A DNA stretch of 64,000 nucleotides from Planomonospora sp. ID82291 (GTDB lineage: Bacteria > Actinomycetota > Actinomycetes > Streptosporangiales > Streptosporangiaceae). The translations under genes were made by a program, and so were the position numbers. The notes under the pieces are model-generated. The model was not told where the DNA came from. It saw only the letters and a list, made by a program, of their open reading frames with translations, and did no database searches. Positions 18,954-29,894 of the stretch are shown here, piece after piece. Every line of letters begins with the position of its first letter. The first letter of the stretch is position 1. Location of the stretch: contig NZ_JABTEX010000001.1 of assembly GCF_015711645.1 (NCBI RefSeq), forward strand, positions 1,426,001 through 1,490,000. Direction: 5' to 3'.

Positions 18954-20491
18954 CCGAGCCGGCCCCGGTGGACGAGGACGCGAGGCGACTCGCCGAACTC
19001 GGCTACAAGCAGGAGCTCTCCCGGACCTGGAGCGGCTTCTCCAACTTCGCCATCTCCTTCTCGATCATCTCCATCCTCGCCGGCTGCTTCACCACCTTCG
19101 GCCAGGCCTGGAACAACGGCGGCCCGGTCGCCATCTCCTGGGGCTGGCCGCTGATCTCGGTCTTCATCCTGATCATCGGCCTGTGCATGTCCGAGCTGGT
19201 CTCGGCCTACCCGACCGCCGGCGGCATCTACTGGTGGGCCGCGAAGATGGGCCGGCCGGTGCACGGCTGGTTCACCGGGTGGTTCAACCTCATCGGCCTG
19301 ATCGCGGTCACCGCCTCGGTCGACTACGGCTGCGCGACGTTCATGAACATCACGGTCAACCGGTTCGCGCCGGGGTTCGAGGTCTCGCTCGGCAACACCT
19401 TCCTCCTGTTCGCGGCCGTCCTGGTGCTGCACGCGCTGATCAACGTCTACAGCCACCGGCTGATCTCGGTGCTGCAGAACGTCTCGGTGTGGTGGCACGT
19501 GTTCGGCGCCGCCGCCGTCGTGCTGATCCTGGTCTTCGGGCCGGACTCGCACCAGTCGATGGCGTTCGTCTTCACCGAGACGATCAACAACTCCGGCTTC
19601 TCCGACACCTCCTACTGGTTCTACGTGCTCCCGCTCGGCTTCCTGCTGACCCAGTACACGATCACCGGCTTCGACGCGTGCGCGCACGTGTCGGAGGAGA
19701 CCCAGGGCGCGGCCACGGCCGCCGCCCGGGGCCTGTGGCAGTCGATCTTCTACTCGGCGATCGGCGGCTGGATCGTGCTGCTGGCCTTCCTGTTCGCGGC
19801 CACCGACGTGCCGGCGGTCAACGCGGCGGGCGGCTTCGTGGGGGCGATCTTCGACTCGGCGCTCCCCGGCAACCTGGCCACCGCGGTCTTCGCGATCTCC
19901 ACCGTCGGCCAGTTCTTCTGCGGCATGAGCTGCGTGACCTCGATGTCCCGGATGACCTACGCGTTCTCCCGGGACGGCGCGATCCCCGGCTGGCGGCTCT
20001 GGTCGAGGGTCGACGCCAACCGGACGCCGGTCAACGCGATCGTCTTCGGCTGCGTACTGGCCCTGCTCCTGACCCTGCCCGCGCTCTACGAGGCGCCGAA
20101 CGGCCTGCCGCTCGCGTTCTACGCGGTCGTCTCGGTCGCGGTCATCGGGCTCTACCTGGCGTTCCTGATCCCGATCTGGCTCCGGCTGCGGATGGGCGAC
20201 CGGTTCGAGCCGGGCCCGTGGACGCTGGGGCGCAGGTACAAGGCGCTGTGCTGGATCGCGATCGTCGAGATCGCGGTCGTCTCGGTCTACTTCGTCATGC
20301 CGCTGGTCCCGCAGGCGGTGCCGTTCAGCGCGGACTTCACCTGGACCGCGGTGAACTACGCGCCCATCGTGGTGGGCGTCATGGTCCTGTGCGTGGGCCT
20401 GTGGTGGGCGCTGTCGGCCCGGCACTGGTTCACCGGGCCGCGCCGTACGGTCGACGACGTCACCACCGACGAGCCCGAGCCCGTCGCCTGA
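18950..20491 (+). CDS. APC-family amino acid/choline permease
   Basis: The 513-residue protein has 12 predicted membrane helices. It opens with a cytosolic ARRLAELGYKQELSRTWSGF, the characteristic start of the eukaryotic-type GABA/choline permease branch (BAT1/Hnm1-like), and later has SEETQGAATAAARGLWQSI, also typical. Start ATG 18950 has a strong AAGGAGG. It is coupled to the kinase gene. It probably imports choline, betaine or another amino compound for the locus. Confidence 0.9.
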   Translation: MTEPAPVDEDARRLAELGYKQELSRTWSGFSNFAISFSIISILAGCFTTFGQAWNNGGPVAISWGWPLISVFILIIGLCMSELVSAYPTAGGIYWWAAKMGRPVHGWFTGWFNLIGLIAVTASVDYGCATFMNITVNRFAPGFEVSLGNTFLLFAAVLVLHALINVYSHRLISVLQNVSVWWHVFGAAAVVLILVFGPDSHQSMAFVFTETINNSGFSDTSYWFYVLPLGFLLTQYTITGFDACAHVSEETQGAATAAARGLWQSIFYSAIGGWIVLLAFLFAATDVPAVNAAGGFVGAIFDSALPGNLATAVFAISTVGQFFCGMSCVTSMSRMTYAFSRDGAIPGWRLWSRVDANRTPVNAIVFGCVLALLLTLPALYEAPNGLPLAFYAVVSVAVIGLYLAFLIPIWLRLRMGDRFEPGPWTLGRRYKALCWIAIVEIAVVSVYFVMPLVPQAVPFSADFTWTAVNYAPIVVGVMVLCVGLWWALSARHWFTGPRRTVDDVTTDEPEPVA

Positions 20492-20621
20492 TCCGGCCGG
20501 GGCGCTCCGGGCCCGCCGGGTCCCTCCCCCGGCCCGCCGGACCCGGAGCGCCCGGGCCCCCCGCCGTGCTCCCACCGGACCCCCGTCGCGCCTCGAAGGC
20601 CCACGGAAGGCCCGCCGGAGG

Positions 20622-21257
20622 TCAGCGCGCCTCGAAGGCCGCCGCCACCTCGGTGCGCACGCCGTCCATCGCGGTCGCCACGCCCTCGTTGGCCAGCGAG
20701 GTCATCTCCACCTCGGGCATGCCGCAGGGCACCGCCCAGTTCCACGGGGTCAGGTCGCCGTCGACGTTGAGGGCGAACCCGTGGCTGGTGACGCCCCGGC
20801 TCTGGCGCATGCCGATCGAGACGATCTTCCGCCCGGTCGTGCGCGTCCAGACCCCGGTGAGCAGTTCGGAGCCGGGCGGGGTGTCCCGCCGCTCCGCCGG
20901 GACCCCCAGGGCCTCCAGCGCGCGGACGAGCCGGAGCTCGACCTCGCGCACGTAGTCGACGATCCCCTCGCCCTCGCCGAGCTTGACGACGAGGTAGCCG
21001 ACCAGCTGGCCGGGGCCGTGGTAGGTGAGCTGGCCGCCGCGCCCCGTGCTCACCACGGGGATGCCCCGGGACGGGTCGGGCAGGTGCTGCTCCGGCGTGC
21101 GCCTGCCGATGGTGTAGACGGGATGGTGGCTGAGCAGCCAGAGCGTGTCCGGCCGCTCGTCGCGCTGCCGTTCGCCGACCAGCTCGGCCATCCGGTCCAT
21201 GGCCTTCTCGTAGTCGACCAGGTCGTCCTGGATCAGTGACAGGGGGCGTTGCCTCAT
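20622..21257 (-). CDS. lipB: Octanoyltransferase LipB
   Basis: The 211-residue protein transfers octanoyl groups from acyl carrier protein to lipoyl domains of 2-oxoacid dehydrogenases and GcvH. It has the RGGQLTYHGPGQLVGY motif, the catalytic lysine in GRKIVSIGMR, and the catalytic cysteine in WAVPCGMPEVEMTSL. Length is normal. The gene stands alone; lipA, which often follows, is not present in the window. The 130-bp gap between the permease stop and lipB holds only GC-rich sequence. Confidence 0.96.
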   Translation of the reverse strand: MRQRPLSLIQDDLVDYEKAMDRMAELVGERQRDERPDTLWLLSHHPVYTIGRRTPEQHLPDPSRGIPVVSTGRGGQLTYHGPGQLVGYLVVKLGEGEGIVDYVREVELRLVRALEALGVPAERRDTPPGSELLTGVWTRTTGRKIVSIGMRQSRGVTSHGFALNVDGDLTPWNWAVPCGMPEVEMTSLANEGVATAMDGVRTEVAAAFEAR

Positions 21258-21270
21258 GCCCCGAGTCTAT

Positions 21271-21462
21271 TTACCGCCCGTAGACGGTCTCCGGCGCCTT
21301 CGGCATGAAAATCCACAGGGCCACGTAGGCGATCCAGAGCGGCCCCGGGATGAGCGAGAGCAGCAGCCAGAGCACCCGGACGAGCGTGGGCGGCAGGCCG
21401 AGGCTGTCCGCGATCCCACCGCAGACGCCAGCGATGATCTTGTGGTTCCTCGAACGGTGCAT
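21271..21462 (-). CDS. PspC-domain small membrane protein
   Basis: The 63-residue protein is a bare PspC domain: HKIIAGVCGGIADSLGLPPT followed by a membrane helix (VRVLWLLLSLIPGPLWIAYV). PspC proteins sense or stabilise the membrane under envelope stress. An ATG at 21492 would add ten residues, but ATG 21462 has GGGGAGAG at good spacing and is preferred. It lies immediately upstream of lipB on the same strand (13 bp apart). Confidence 0.88.
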   Translation of the reverse strand: MHRSRNHKIIAGVCGGIADSLGLPPTLVRVLWLLLSLIPGPLWIAYVALWIFMPKAPETVYGR

Positions 21463-21731
21463 GGTGTCTCTCCCCGGTTCGTCGGTCTTCATCTCTCAGA
21501 ACGAGCGACGGAGAGACCCCCGTTCCCCGGACATCCCTGAGAAAACCCTGACAGGGTCGAGCACCGGACACCCAACCCGGAAAGAGACATGACACCCAAG
21601 CCCCATATCAACCGAATTCTGTAACTATTCGCGCAACTCCGCGTCAGCTCCTCTAGGCGTTGGCGATTGATCACGGTACGTTCCGCTCTAGTACGGAGTG
21701 GGACCCCCCACGCACACTCCCGAGGAGCGTT

Positions 21732-23318
21732 ATGCGCCTGACATTCCGACGCGGGACGGCCCGAGGACTCACGGTGGCCACCCTGGCCACGGCCCTCGCC
21801 CTTCCCCTCGCCCTCACCACCCCGGCGAGCGCGTCCGCGGTCGACGTCCCCGACGTCCTCGCCACCGCCCTGACCTACCAGGTCAAGGGCAAGAACGTGC
21901 ACAAGCACCTGGAGAGGTTCCAGGAGATCGCCACCGCCAACGGCGGCAACCGCGCCGCGGGCACCCCCGGCTACGACGCCTCCCTCGCCTACGTGCAGGA
22001 CAAGCTGCGCCGCGCCGGATACAGGACCTCGACCACCGACGTCGAGTTCCCGGTCAAGTGGGAGGAGTTCTCCCCCTCGGTCCTGCAGCAGACCGCGCCC
22101 GAGGCCACGACCTACGCCAACGGCACCGACTTCGTGACCGTGCACTCCTCCGCCGGCGGGGACGTCACCGCGGAGATCCAGGTGGTCGACGCGGTCATCC
22201 CGACCCCGCCGACCCCCAACACCTCCACCGCCGGCTGCGAGGACGCCGACTTCGCGGGCTTCGTGCCCGGCCGGATCGCGCTGATCCAGCGCGGCACCTG
22301 CCCGTTCGTCGACAAGGCCACCAACGCCAAGGAGGCGGGCGCGGCCGGTGTGATCTTCTTCAACGAGGGCCAGCCGGGCCGCACCGACCCGCTGGAGTTC
22401 GACATCGTCGAGTGGCGCTTCGGCTTCCCGATCGTGATGGCGAGCACCGCCGTCGGCCTCGACCTGGCCGACAGCCCCGGCACCACCGTGCGCCTGAAGG
22501 TCGACGCCGCCACCACGGTCGGCACGACCAAGAACCTCATCGCCGACTCGCGGTGGGGCAAGCGGGGCGAGATCGTGATGGTCGGCGCCCACCTGGACGG
22601 AGTGCCCGAGGGCGCCGGCATCAACGACAACGGCTCCGGCAGCGCCGCCATCCTGGAGACCGCGCTGAAGCTGGCCAAGGTGCCCACCAAGCACCGGCTC
22701 CGCTTCGCCTTCTGGGGCGCCGAGGAGCTCGGCCTGCTCGGCTCCGAGCAGTACGTCGCGGGCCTGTCGGCGGCGGAGAAGGACAAGATCCGGCTCTACC
22801 TGAACTTCGACATGGTCGCCTCCCCGAACGACGTCACCTTCCTCTACGACGGCGACGACTCCGACGCCGAGGGCGCGGGCGCGGGCCCGGCGGGCTCCGC
22901 CGAGATCGAGAAGCTCTTCGAGAAGTACTACGCCAAGCGCGGTCTGGGCTTCGAGGGCACCGACTTCGACGGCCGCTCCGACTACGGCCCGTTCATCGCC
23001 AACGGCATCCCCTCCGGCGGCGTCTTCACCGGCGCCGAGGGCGTCAAGACCGAGGAGCAGGCGGCGAAGTTCGGCGGCACCGCCGGCGCGCCGTACGACC
23101 CCTGCTACCACGCGGCCTGCGACGGCATCACCAACATCAACGCCGCCGCGCTGGAGCGCAACTCCAAGGCCGTCGCCTACGCGACCGCCTTCTACGCCTA
23201 CGACCTGTCCACCATCCCCGACCGGGACGCCGCCGCGTCGGCGAAGTCCGCCGCCGCCCCCGCCGCGCACGCGCACGCGCACGGCAAGGACGGCAAGCAC
23301 GTCGAGCCCGCCAAGTGA
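21732..23318 (+). CDS. Secreted M28-family aminopeptidase with PA domain
   Basis: The 528-residue protein has a signal peptide (MRLTFRRGTARGLTVATLAT... ending ASASA), a protease-associated domain at about 145-260 (RIALIQRGTCPFVDKATNAK), then the M28 zinc peptidase domain. Metal-site residues fit the family: GAHLDG (His287), GINDNGSGS (Asp299), WGAEELG (Glu331/332), NFDMV (Asp360), and the late His in PCYHAACD. ATG 21732 has GAGGAG upstream; the in-frame TTG at 21660 is too early. It has a His/Ala/Lys-rich tail (HAHAHGKDGKHVEPAK). A shorter paralogue follows at 23566. Confidence 0.93.
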   Translation: MRLTFRRGTARGLTVATLATALALPLALTTPASASAVDVPDVLATALTYQVKGKNVHKHLERFQEIATANGGNRAAGTPGYDASLAYVQDKLRRAGYRTSTTDVEFPVKWEEFSPSVLQQTAPEATTYANGTDFVTVHSSAGGDVTAEIQVVDAVIPTPPTPNTSTAGCEDADFAGFVPGRIALIQRGTCPFVDKATNAKEAGAAGVIFFNEGQPGRTDPLEFDIVEWRFGFPIVMASTAVGLDLADSPGTTVRLKVDAATTVGTTKNLIADSRWGKRGEIVMVGAHLDGVPEGAGINDNGSGSAAILETALKLAKVPTKHRLRFAFWGAEELGLLGSEQYVAGLSAAEKDKIRLYLNFDMVASPNDVTFLYDGDDSDAEGAGAGPAGSAEIEKLFEKYYAKRGLGFEGTDFDGRSDYGPFIANGIPSGGVFTGAEGVKTEEQAAKFGGTAGAPYDPCYHAACDGITNINAAALERNSKAVAYATAFYAYDLSTIPDRDAAASAKSAAAPAAHAHAHGKDGKHVEPAK

Positions 23319-23340
23319 CCCTCCCGGGGCGGTCCGCGGC

Positions 23341-25089
<1,749 letters not shown>

Positions 25090-25322
25090 GGGATCCCGCC
25101 GGTGCGCGACACGGTCGCCGGGCGGCGGGTGGAGATCTCCGCCGCCCGGCGACCGCCGCACACCGGCGGGCAGCACATCTCTTCCATGCCCTGACAGGTC
25201 TTTTTAATCTCAAAGAGGGCATATATCCCGATTCGTCCCCTCATCTCGCGGGCACCCTCCAGACGGAACGGACCCTTTCATGTGGAACAGGGAATCCGGC
25301 AACGCGAGCAGAGGAGGACCCC

Positions 25323-25739
25323 ATGAGCAAGACGGTGGCCGATGTGATGACGGCCGATCCGGCGACCCTCGACGCGAGCCGGCCCGTATCCGCCGCGGCT
25401 CAGCTGATGGTCAGCGAGGACACCGGCGCGGTGATCCTCACCGATGACGGCCATGTCAGCGGGATCGTGACCGACCGCGACATCACCGTCCGCGTCGTGG
25501 CCCAGGGCAAGGGTCCCGACACCCCGGTCCGGGAGGCGTGCAGCGAGGAGCTCACGACGGTCGGGCCCGACACCGGCATCGAGCAGGTCGTGCAGCTGAT
25601 GCGCGACAAGGCGATCCGGCGGGTGCCGGTGGTCGAGAACGACCACGCCGTCGGCATCGTGAGCATCGGAGACCTGGCGATCGACCGCGACTCCGACTCG
25701 GCTCTGGCCGACATCTCCGCGGCGAAGGGCAACCGCTGA
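25323..25739 (+). CDS. CBS-domain protein
   Basis: This 138-residue protein is a tandem CBS pair (Bateman module): VADVMTADPATLDASRPVSA to VSGIVTDRDITVRVVA, then EELTTVGPDTGIEQVVQLM to AVGIVSIGDLAID. Such stand-alone modules bind adenosine ligands and sense energy or stress. Start ATG 25323 has GAGGAGG upstream. The gap before it contains AT-richer sequence (TCTTTTTAATCTCAAAG, GGGCATATATCCC) that probably carries its promoter. Confidence 0.92.
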   Translation: MSKTVADVMTADPATLDASRPVSAAAQLMVSEDTGAVILTDDGHVSGIVTDRDITVRVVAQGKGPDTPVREACSEELTTVGPDTGIEQVVQLMRDKAIRRVPVVENDHAVGIVSIGDLAIDRDSDSALADISAAKGNR

Positions 25740-25910
25740 CGCCGCCGGCGGCCTCCGGCCGGGACCGCCCGTCCGCGGCCCCGGCCGTTGCGGTCCCCGT
25801 ACCGGATGATCGATATCACCCCATCTCATCCCCATGGCCGAGTCACAGCCGTACCATGCCTCCGCTAACCTCGCCTAGGTCACGCAGGCGCGGCACGGAA
25901 GGCATCAACG

Positions 25911-26747
25911 TTGATCGGCTGGTTCGAAGCGGTGGTCCTCGGACTGCTCCAGGGACTGACGGAGTTCCTGCCCATCTCCTCCAGCGCCCACATCCGGGTC
26001 GTCTCCGCGTTCCTCGGCTGGGAGGATCCGGGCGCCGCCTTCACCGCGGTGATCCAGCTCGGCACCGAGGCCGCGGTGCTCATCTACTTCCGCAAGGACA
26101 TCTGGGAGATCATCTCCACCTGGACCCGGGCCCTGTGGACACCCGCGCTGCGCACGCACCACGCCGCCCGGATGGGCTGGTACGTGATCGTCGGCACGCT
26201 CCCGATCCTCGTCCTGGGCCTCCTCTTCGAGGAGAAGATCGACACGATCTTCCGGGACCTGCGCCTGATCGGCACCACGCTGATCGTCTTCGGCCTGGTC
26301 CTCTGGCTCGCCGACCGCAAGGCCCGCGACAAGCTCACCCTGGAGCGGCACCTCAGCTTCACCCACTCCATCGTCTACGGCCTCGCCCAGTCCCTCGCGC
26401 TGATCCCGGGCGTCTCCCGCTCCGGCGGCACGATCACCGCGGGCCTGCTGCTCGACTACCGCCGCGAGGAGGCCGCGAAGTACTCCTTCCTGCTGGCCAT
26501 CCCCGCCGTCCTGGGCGCGGGCGTGCTGAAGCTGTTCGACATCGGCGGGGAGCAGGCCCCCGCCTGGGGGCCGACCATCCTGGCGACCGTGATCTCGTTC
26601 GCGGTCGGCTACGCGGCGGTCTCCTGGTTCCTGAAGTACATCAGCACCCACCGCTTCACCGGCTTCGTGATCTACCGGGTGGTCCTCGGCGTGGCGATCA
26701 TCGCCCTGGTGAGCCTCGGCGTCCTGGACCCCTCCGCCGGTCAGTGA
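25911..26747 (+). CDS. uppP: Undecaprenyl-diphosphatase UppP (BacA)
   Basis: The 278-residue multi-pass membrane protein recycles undecaprenyl diphosphate to the monophosphate carrier for peptidoglycan synthesis, and its overproduction gives bacitracin resistance. The signature LQGLTEFLPISSSAH near the N-terminus carries the catalytic Glu/Ser/His, and IPGVSRSGGTIT is the second conserved motif. TTG start at 25911 is preceded by GGAAGG, with homology beginning at residue 2. It is transcribed alone. Confidence 0.96.
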   Translation: MIGWFEAVVLGLLQGLTEFLPISSSAHIRVVSAFLGWEDPGAAFTAVIQLGTEAAVLIYFRKDIWEIISTWTRALWTPALRTHHAARMGWYVIVGTLPILVLGLLFEEKIDTIFRDLRLIGTTLIVFGLVLWLADRKARDKLTLERHLSFTHSIVYGLAQSLALIPGVSRSGGTITAGLLLDYRREEAAKYSFLLAIPAVLGAGVLKLFDIGGEQAPAWGPTILATVISFAVGYAAVSWFLKYISTHRFTGFVIYRVVLGVAIIALVSLGVLDPSAGQ

Positions 26748-26845
26748 CCGTCCGCCCGGCTCCGGCTCGCCGGACCGCGCGGGCGAACGGGCGAACGGGC
26801 GCCTGGAACCGCCGGGTGGAACGAGCGGTCGGATGAGCGGGTTGA

Positions 26846-29821
26846 ATGGGGGACGTGACGGGGAAGGCCGATCGGGCGCGCGCGGGAGAGCCCCCGTCCC
26901 GGCGGCCGGACGGCTCCGGCGGGCTCCGCGCCGCGTGGTCCGCCCTGCCGGTCCGGCACGCCCTGCCCGAACTGCGCGCGGCCCTGGACGCCCACGGCGC
27001 CGCCGTGCTCGTCGCGCCTCCCGGCACCGGCAAGACCACCCTCGTCCCGCTCGCCCTCGCCGGGCTCCTCGACGGCTCGGCCCCGAAACGGGTGGTCGTG
27101 GCCGAACCGCGCCGGATGGCGGTGCGGGCGGCGGCCCGGCGCATGGCCTGGCTGCTGGGCTCGGAGGTCGGCGCCGAGGTGGGCTTCTCGGTCCGGGGTG
27201 AGCGCCGGACGGGCCCGGGCACCGTCGTCGAGGTCGTCACCACCGGCGTCCTCCTCCAGCGCCTCCAGCGCGATCCCGAGCTGGACGGCGTGCAGACGGT
27301 CCTGCTCGACGAGTGCCACGAACGCCACCTGGACGCCGACACCGCCCTGGCCTTCCTCCTCGACGTGCGCGCGGCCCTCCGTCCCGACCTTCGGATCCTC
27401 GCCGCCTCCGCCACCGCCGACGCCGGCCCCTGGGCCCGCCTGCTCGCCACCGGGACCGCCGCCCTCTCCGCGGCACCGGTCGTCCGCGCCTCCGGGACCG
27501 CGCACCCCGTCACCCCGGTCTGGGCCCCGCCCACCCGGCCGGTCGCCCCGCCGCACGGCCTGCGCGTCGACCCCGCCTTCCTGGCCCACGTCGCCGACGT
27601 CGTCCGGCGGGCGCTCGCCGAGCACGACGGGGACGTGCTGTGCTTCCTGCCGGGGGTCGGCGAGATCGGCCGCGTCGCCGGGATGCTCGCCGACCTCGAC
27701 CGTCCCGGCGGCCCGGCGGAAACCGACCTCGACCGTCCCGGCGGCTCGGCGGAGACCGGCCGCCCCGATCCCGGCGGCCCGGCGGAGACCGGCGGCCCGG
27801 ACCGTCCCGGCGGCCTGCGGATCCTCCAGGTCCACGGCCAGGCTCCGGCCCGCGTCCAGGACGAGGTCCTCTCCCCCGCCCCCGGCGGCGCCCGGCGCGT
27901 GGTCCTGGCGACCTCCGTCGCCGAGTCGAGCCTCACCGTGCCCGGCGTCCGGATCGTGGTCGACTCCGGGCTGGCCCGCGAGCCCCGCACCGACCACGCC
28001 CGCGGCCTCGGCTCGCTCACCACCGTCCGCGTCTCCCGGGCCTCCGCCGAGCAGCGGGCCGGGCGGGCGGGGCGGGAGGCCCCCGGCGTCGTCTACCGGT
28101 GCTGGTCCTCCGCCGAGCACGACCGCCTCCCCGAGCACGCCCGGCCCGAGATCGCCCTCGCCGACCTGACCGGCTTCGCCCTGCACGCCGCCTGCTGGGG
28201 CGACCCGTCGGCGGAGGGCCTGGCCCTGCTCGACCCGCCGCCGCCCGCCGCACTGGAGGCCGCGCACCGCACCCTGCGCGCCCTCGGCGCCCTGGTGACG
28301 CCGGACGCCCCGAACGCCTCCGGCGCCCTGAACACCCTGAGCACCGGAAGCGCCCCGAACACGCCGAGCACCACGGACACCCCCGGCACCGCAGCCGACA
28401 CGAGAACGACGGGCCTCCCCGTCCTCTCCGGGGCCCGCGTCACCGACCGGGGCCGGCGGATGGCCGCGGCCGGCGTCCACCCGCGGCTCGCCAGAGCCCT
28501 CCTCGACGGCGGCGACCGGGCCGCCGAGGTCGTCGCGCTGCTGTCCGAGCAGCTCCCCCGCGACGCGGGCGACGACCTGGTGGCGGTCTGGCGCGCGGCC
28601 CGCCGGGGCGGCGACGGGTTCTCCGCCCGCTGGCGCCGGGAGGCCGGGCGCCTGGCCCGCGCCGTACCGGGAGAGAGCCGCGCCGGGGGCGGGGCGGGAG
28701 GCCCGGGCACGCCCCCGGAGCGGACGCGACGGAGCGGGGCGGGAGGCACGGCCCCGGAGCGGACGCGACGGAGCGGGGCGGGAGGCACGGCCCCGGAGCG
28801 GACGCGACGGAGCGGGGCGGACCCCGGAAGGCCGCCCGGCGGCCGGACCGGGGAGCGCACCGACGACGAGACCGCCGGGCGGGTGGTGGCGCTGGCCTAC
28901 CCCGAGCGGGTGGCCCGACGGCGGGGCGGGGCCTACCTGATGGCCTCCGGGACCGCCGCGGAGCTGCCCGCGGGCTCCCGGCTCGGCAGCGCGGAGTGGC
29001 TCGCGGTCGCGGTCGCGGACCGGCCGGCGGGCTCGGCGGCGGCCCGGATCCGGCAGGCCGTCGTGATCGACGAGGAGACCGCCCGATCCGCCGCCGCGCC
29101 CCTGTACTCCGTCGCGGACGAGGTCGCCTGGCGGGTCCCGCCGGGAGAGCGGAAGGGGGACGTCACGGCCCGCCGCGTCGAGCGCCTCGGCGCCGTCGAG
29201 CTCTCCTCGATCCCCCTGCGCGACGCCGACGTCCGGCCCGCCCTCCTGGACGGCCTGCGCACCGAGGGCCCGTCGCTCCTGCGCTGGACGCCCGAGGCCG
29301 TCGCCCTGCGCGAACGCCTGGCCTTCTGCCGGCGCGCGCTCGGCGACCCCTGGCCCGCCGTGGACGACGCCGCGCTGGTCGAGGCCGCCGGCCTCTGGCT
29401 GGAGCCCGAGCTGTCCCGCGCCCGCCGCCGCGCCGACCTGGAGCGCCTCGACACGGCCGCGGCCCTGCACCGGCTGGTCCCGTGGAGCGCCCGCCTGGAC
29501 GCGACGGCCCCCGAGCGGATCGAGGTGCCGAGCGGGTCGCGGGTCAGGATCGACTACTCCGGCGAACGGCCGGTCCTCGCCGCCAAGCTGCAGGAGCTGT
29601 TCGGCTGGGACGACGCCCCGCGGATCGCCGGGGTCCCCCTGGTGGTGCACCTGCTCTCCCCGGCGGGCCGCCCGGCGGCGGTCACCTCGGACCTGGCGTC
29701 GTTCTGGCGCGAGGGCTACCGCGCGGTCCGCGCCGAGCTGCGGGGCCGCTACCCCCGGCACCCCTGGCCCGAGGATCCGCTGTCCGCCGCCGCCACCCGC
29801 CGCACCAACCCGCGCCGCTGA
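26846..29821 (+). CDS. hrpB: ATP-dependent RNA helicase HrpB
   Basis: The 991-residue DEAH-box helicase has Walker A APPGTGKTT (about residue 58), DECHERH as motif II, VVLATSVAESSLTVPGV and QRAGRAGR (motif VI), and the HrpB C-terminal domain ending in the family's RYPRHPWPEDP signature. HrpB is usually about 820 residues. The extra length comes from three low-complexity inserts (DNA about 27700-27815, 28310-28400 and 28712-28822), the last made of 39-bp tandem repeats. The biological role in actinobacteria is unclear. ATG 26846 is chosen; no strong ribosome site is visible. Confidence 0.93.
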   Translation: MGDVTGKADRARAGEPPSRRPDGSGGLRAAWSALPVRHALPELRAALDAHGAAVLVAPPGTGKTTLVPLALAGLLDGSAPKRVVVAEPRRMAVRAAARRMAWLLGSEVGAEVGFSVRGERRTGPGTVVEVVTTGVLLQRLQRDPELDGVQTVLLDECHERHLDADTALAFLLDVRAALRPDLRILAASATADAGPWARLLATGTAALSAAPVVRASGTAHPVTPVWAPPTRPVAPPHGLRVDPAFLAHVADVVRRALAEHDGDVLCFLPGVGEIGRVAGMLADLDRPGGPAETDLDRPGGSAETGRPDPGGPAETGGPDRPGGLRILQVHGQAPARVQDEVLSPAPGGARRVVLATSVAESSLTVPGVRIVVDSGLAREPRTDHARGLGSLTTVRVSRASAEQRAGRAGREAPGVVYRCWSSAEHDRLPEHARPEIALADLTGFALHAACWGDPSAEGLALLDPPPPAALEAAHRTLRALGALVTPDAPNASGALNTLSTGSAPNTPSTTDTPGTAADTRTTGLPVLSGARVTDRGRRMAAAGVHPRLARALLDGGDRAAEVVALLSEQLPRDAGDDLVAVWRAARRGGDGFSARWRREAGRLARAVPGESRAGGGAGGPGTPPERTRRSGAGGTAPERTRRSGAGGTAPERTRRSGADPGRPPGGRTGERTDDETAGRVVALAYPERVARRRGGAYLMASGTAAELPAGSRLGSAEWLAVAVADRPAGSAAARIRQAVVIDEETARSAAAPLYSVADEVAWRVPPGERKGDVTARRVERLGAVELSSIPLRDADVRPALLDGLRTEGPSLLRWTPEAVALRERLAFCRRALGDPWPAVDDAALVEAAGLWLEPELSRARRRADLERLDTAAALHRLVPWSARLDATAPERIEVPSGSRVRIDYSGERPVLAAKLQELFGWDDAPRIAGVPLVVHLLSPAGRPAAVTSDLASFWREGYRAVRAELRGRYPRHPWPEDPLSAAATRRTNPRR
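28712..28822. repeat. 39-bp tandem repeat inside hrpB
   Basis: Nearly three copies of a 39-bp unit encode ERTRRSGAGGTAP repeats in the linker of HrpB. The unit is a multiple of three and keeps the frame. Confidence 0.92.
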
Positions 29822-29846
29822 CCCCCGGCGACGACCCCGTGCCGCC

Positions 29847-29894
29847 GGCCCGTCAGGCGGCCCGTCAGGCGGCCCGTCAGGCGGCCCGTCAGGC
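29847..29894. repeat. 12-bp tandem repeat overlapping the end of a minus-strand gene
   Basis: Four copies of GGCCCGTCAGGC lie between hrpB and the convergent gene; the last copy contains that gene's stop codon. Confidence 0.92.
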
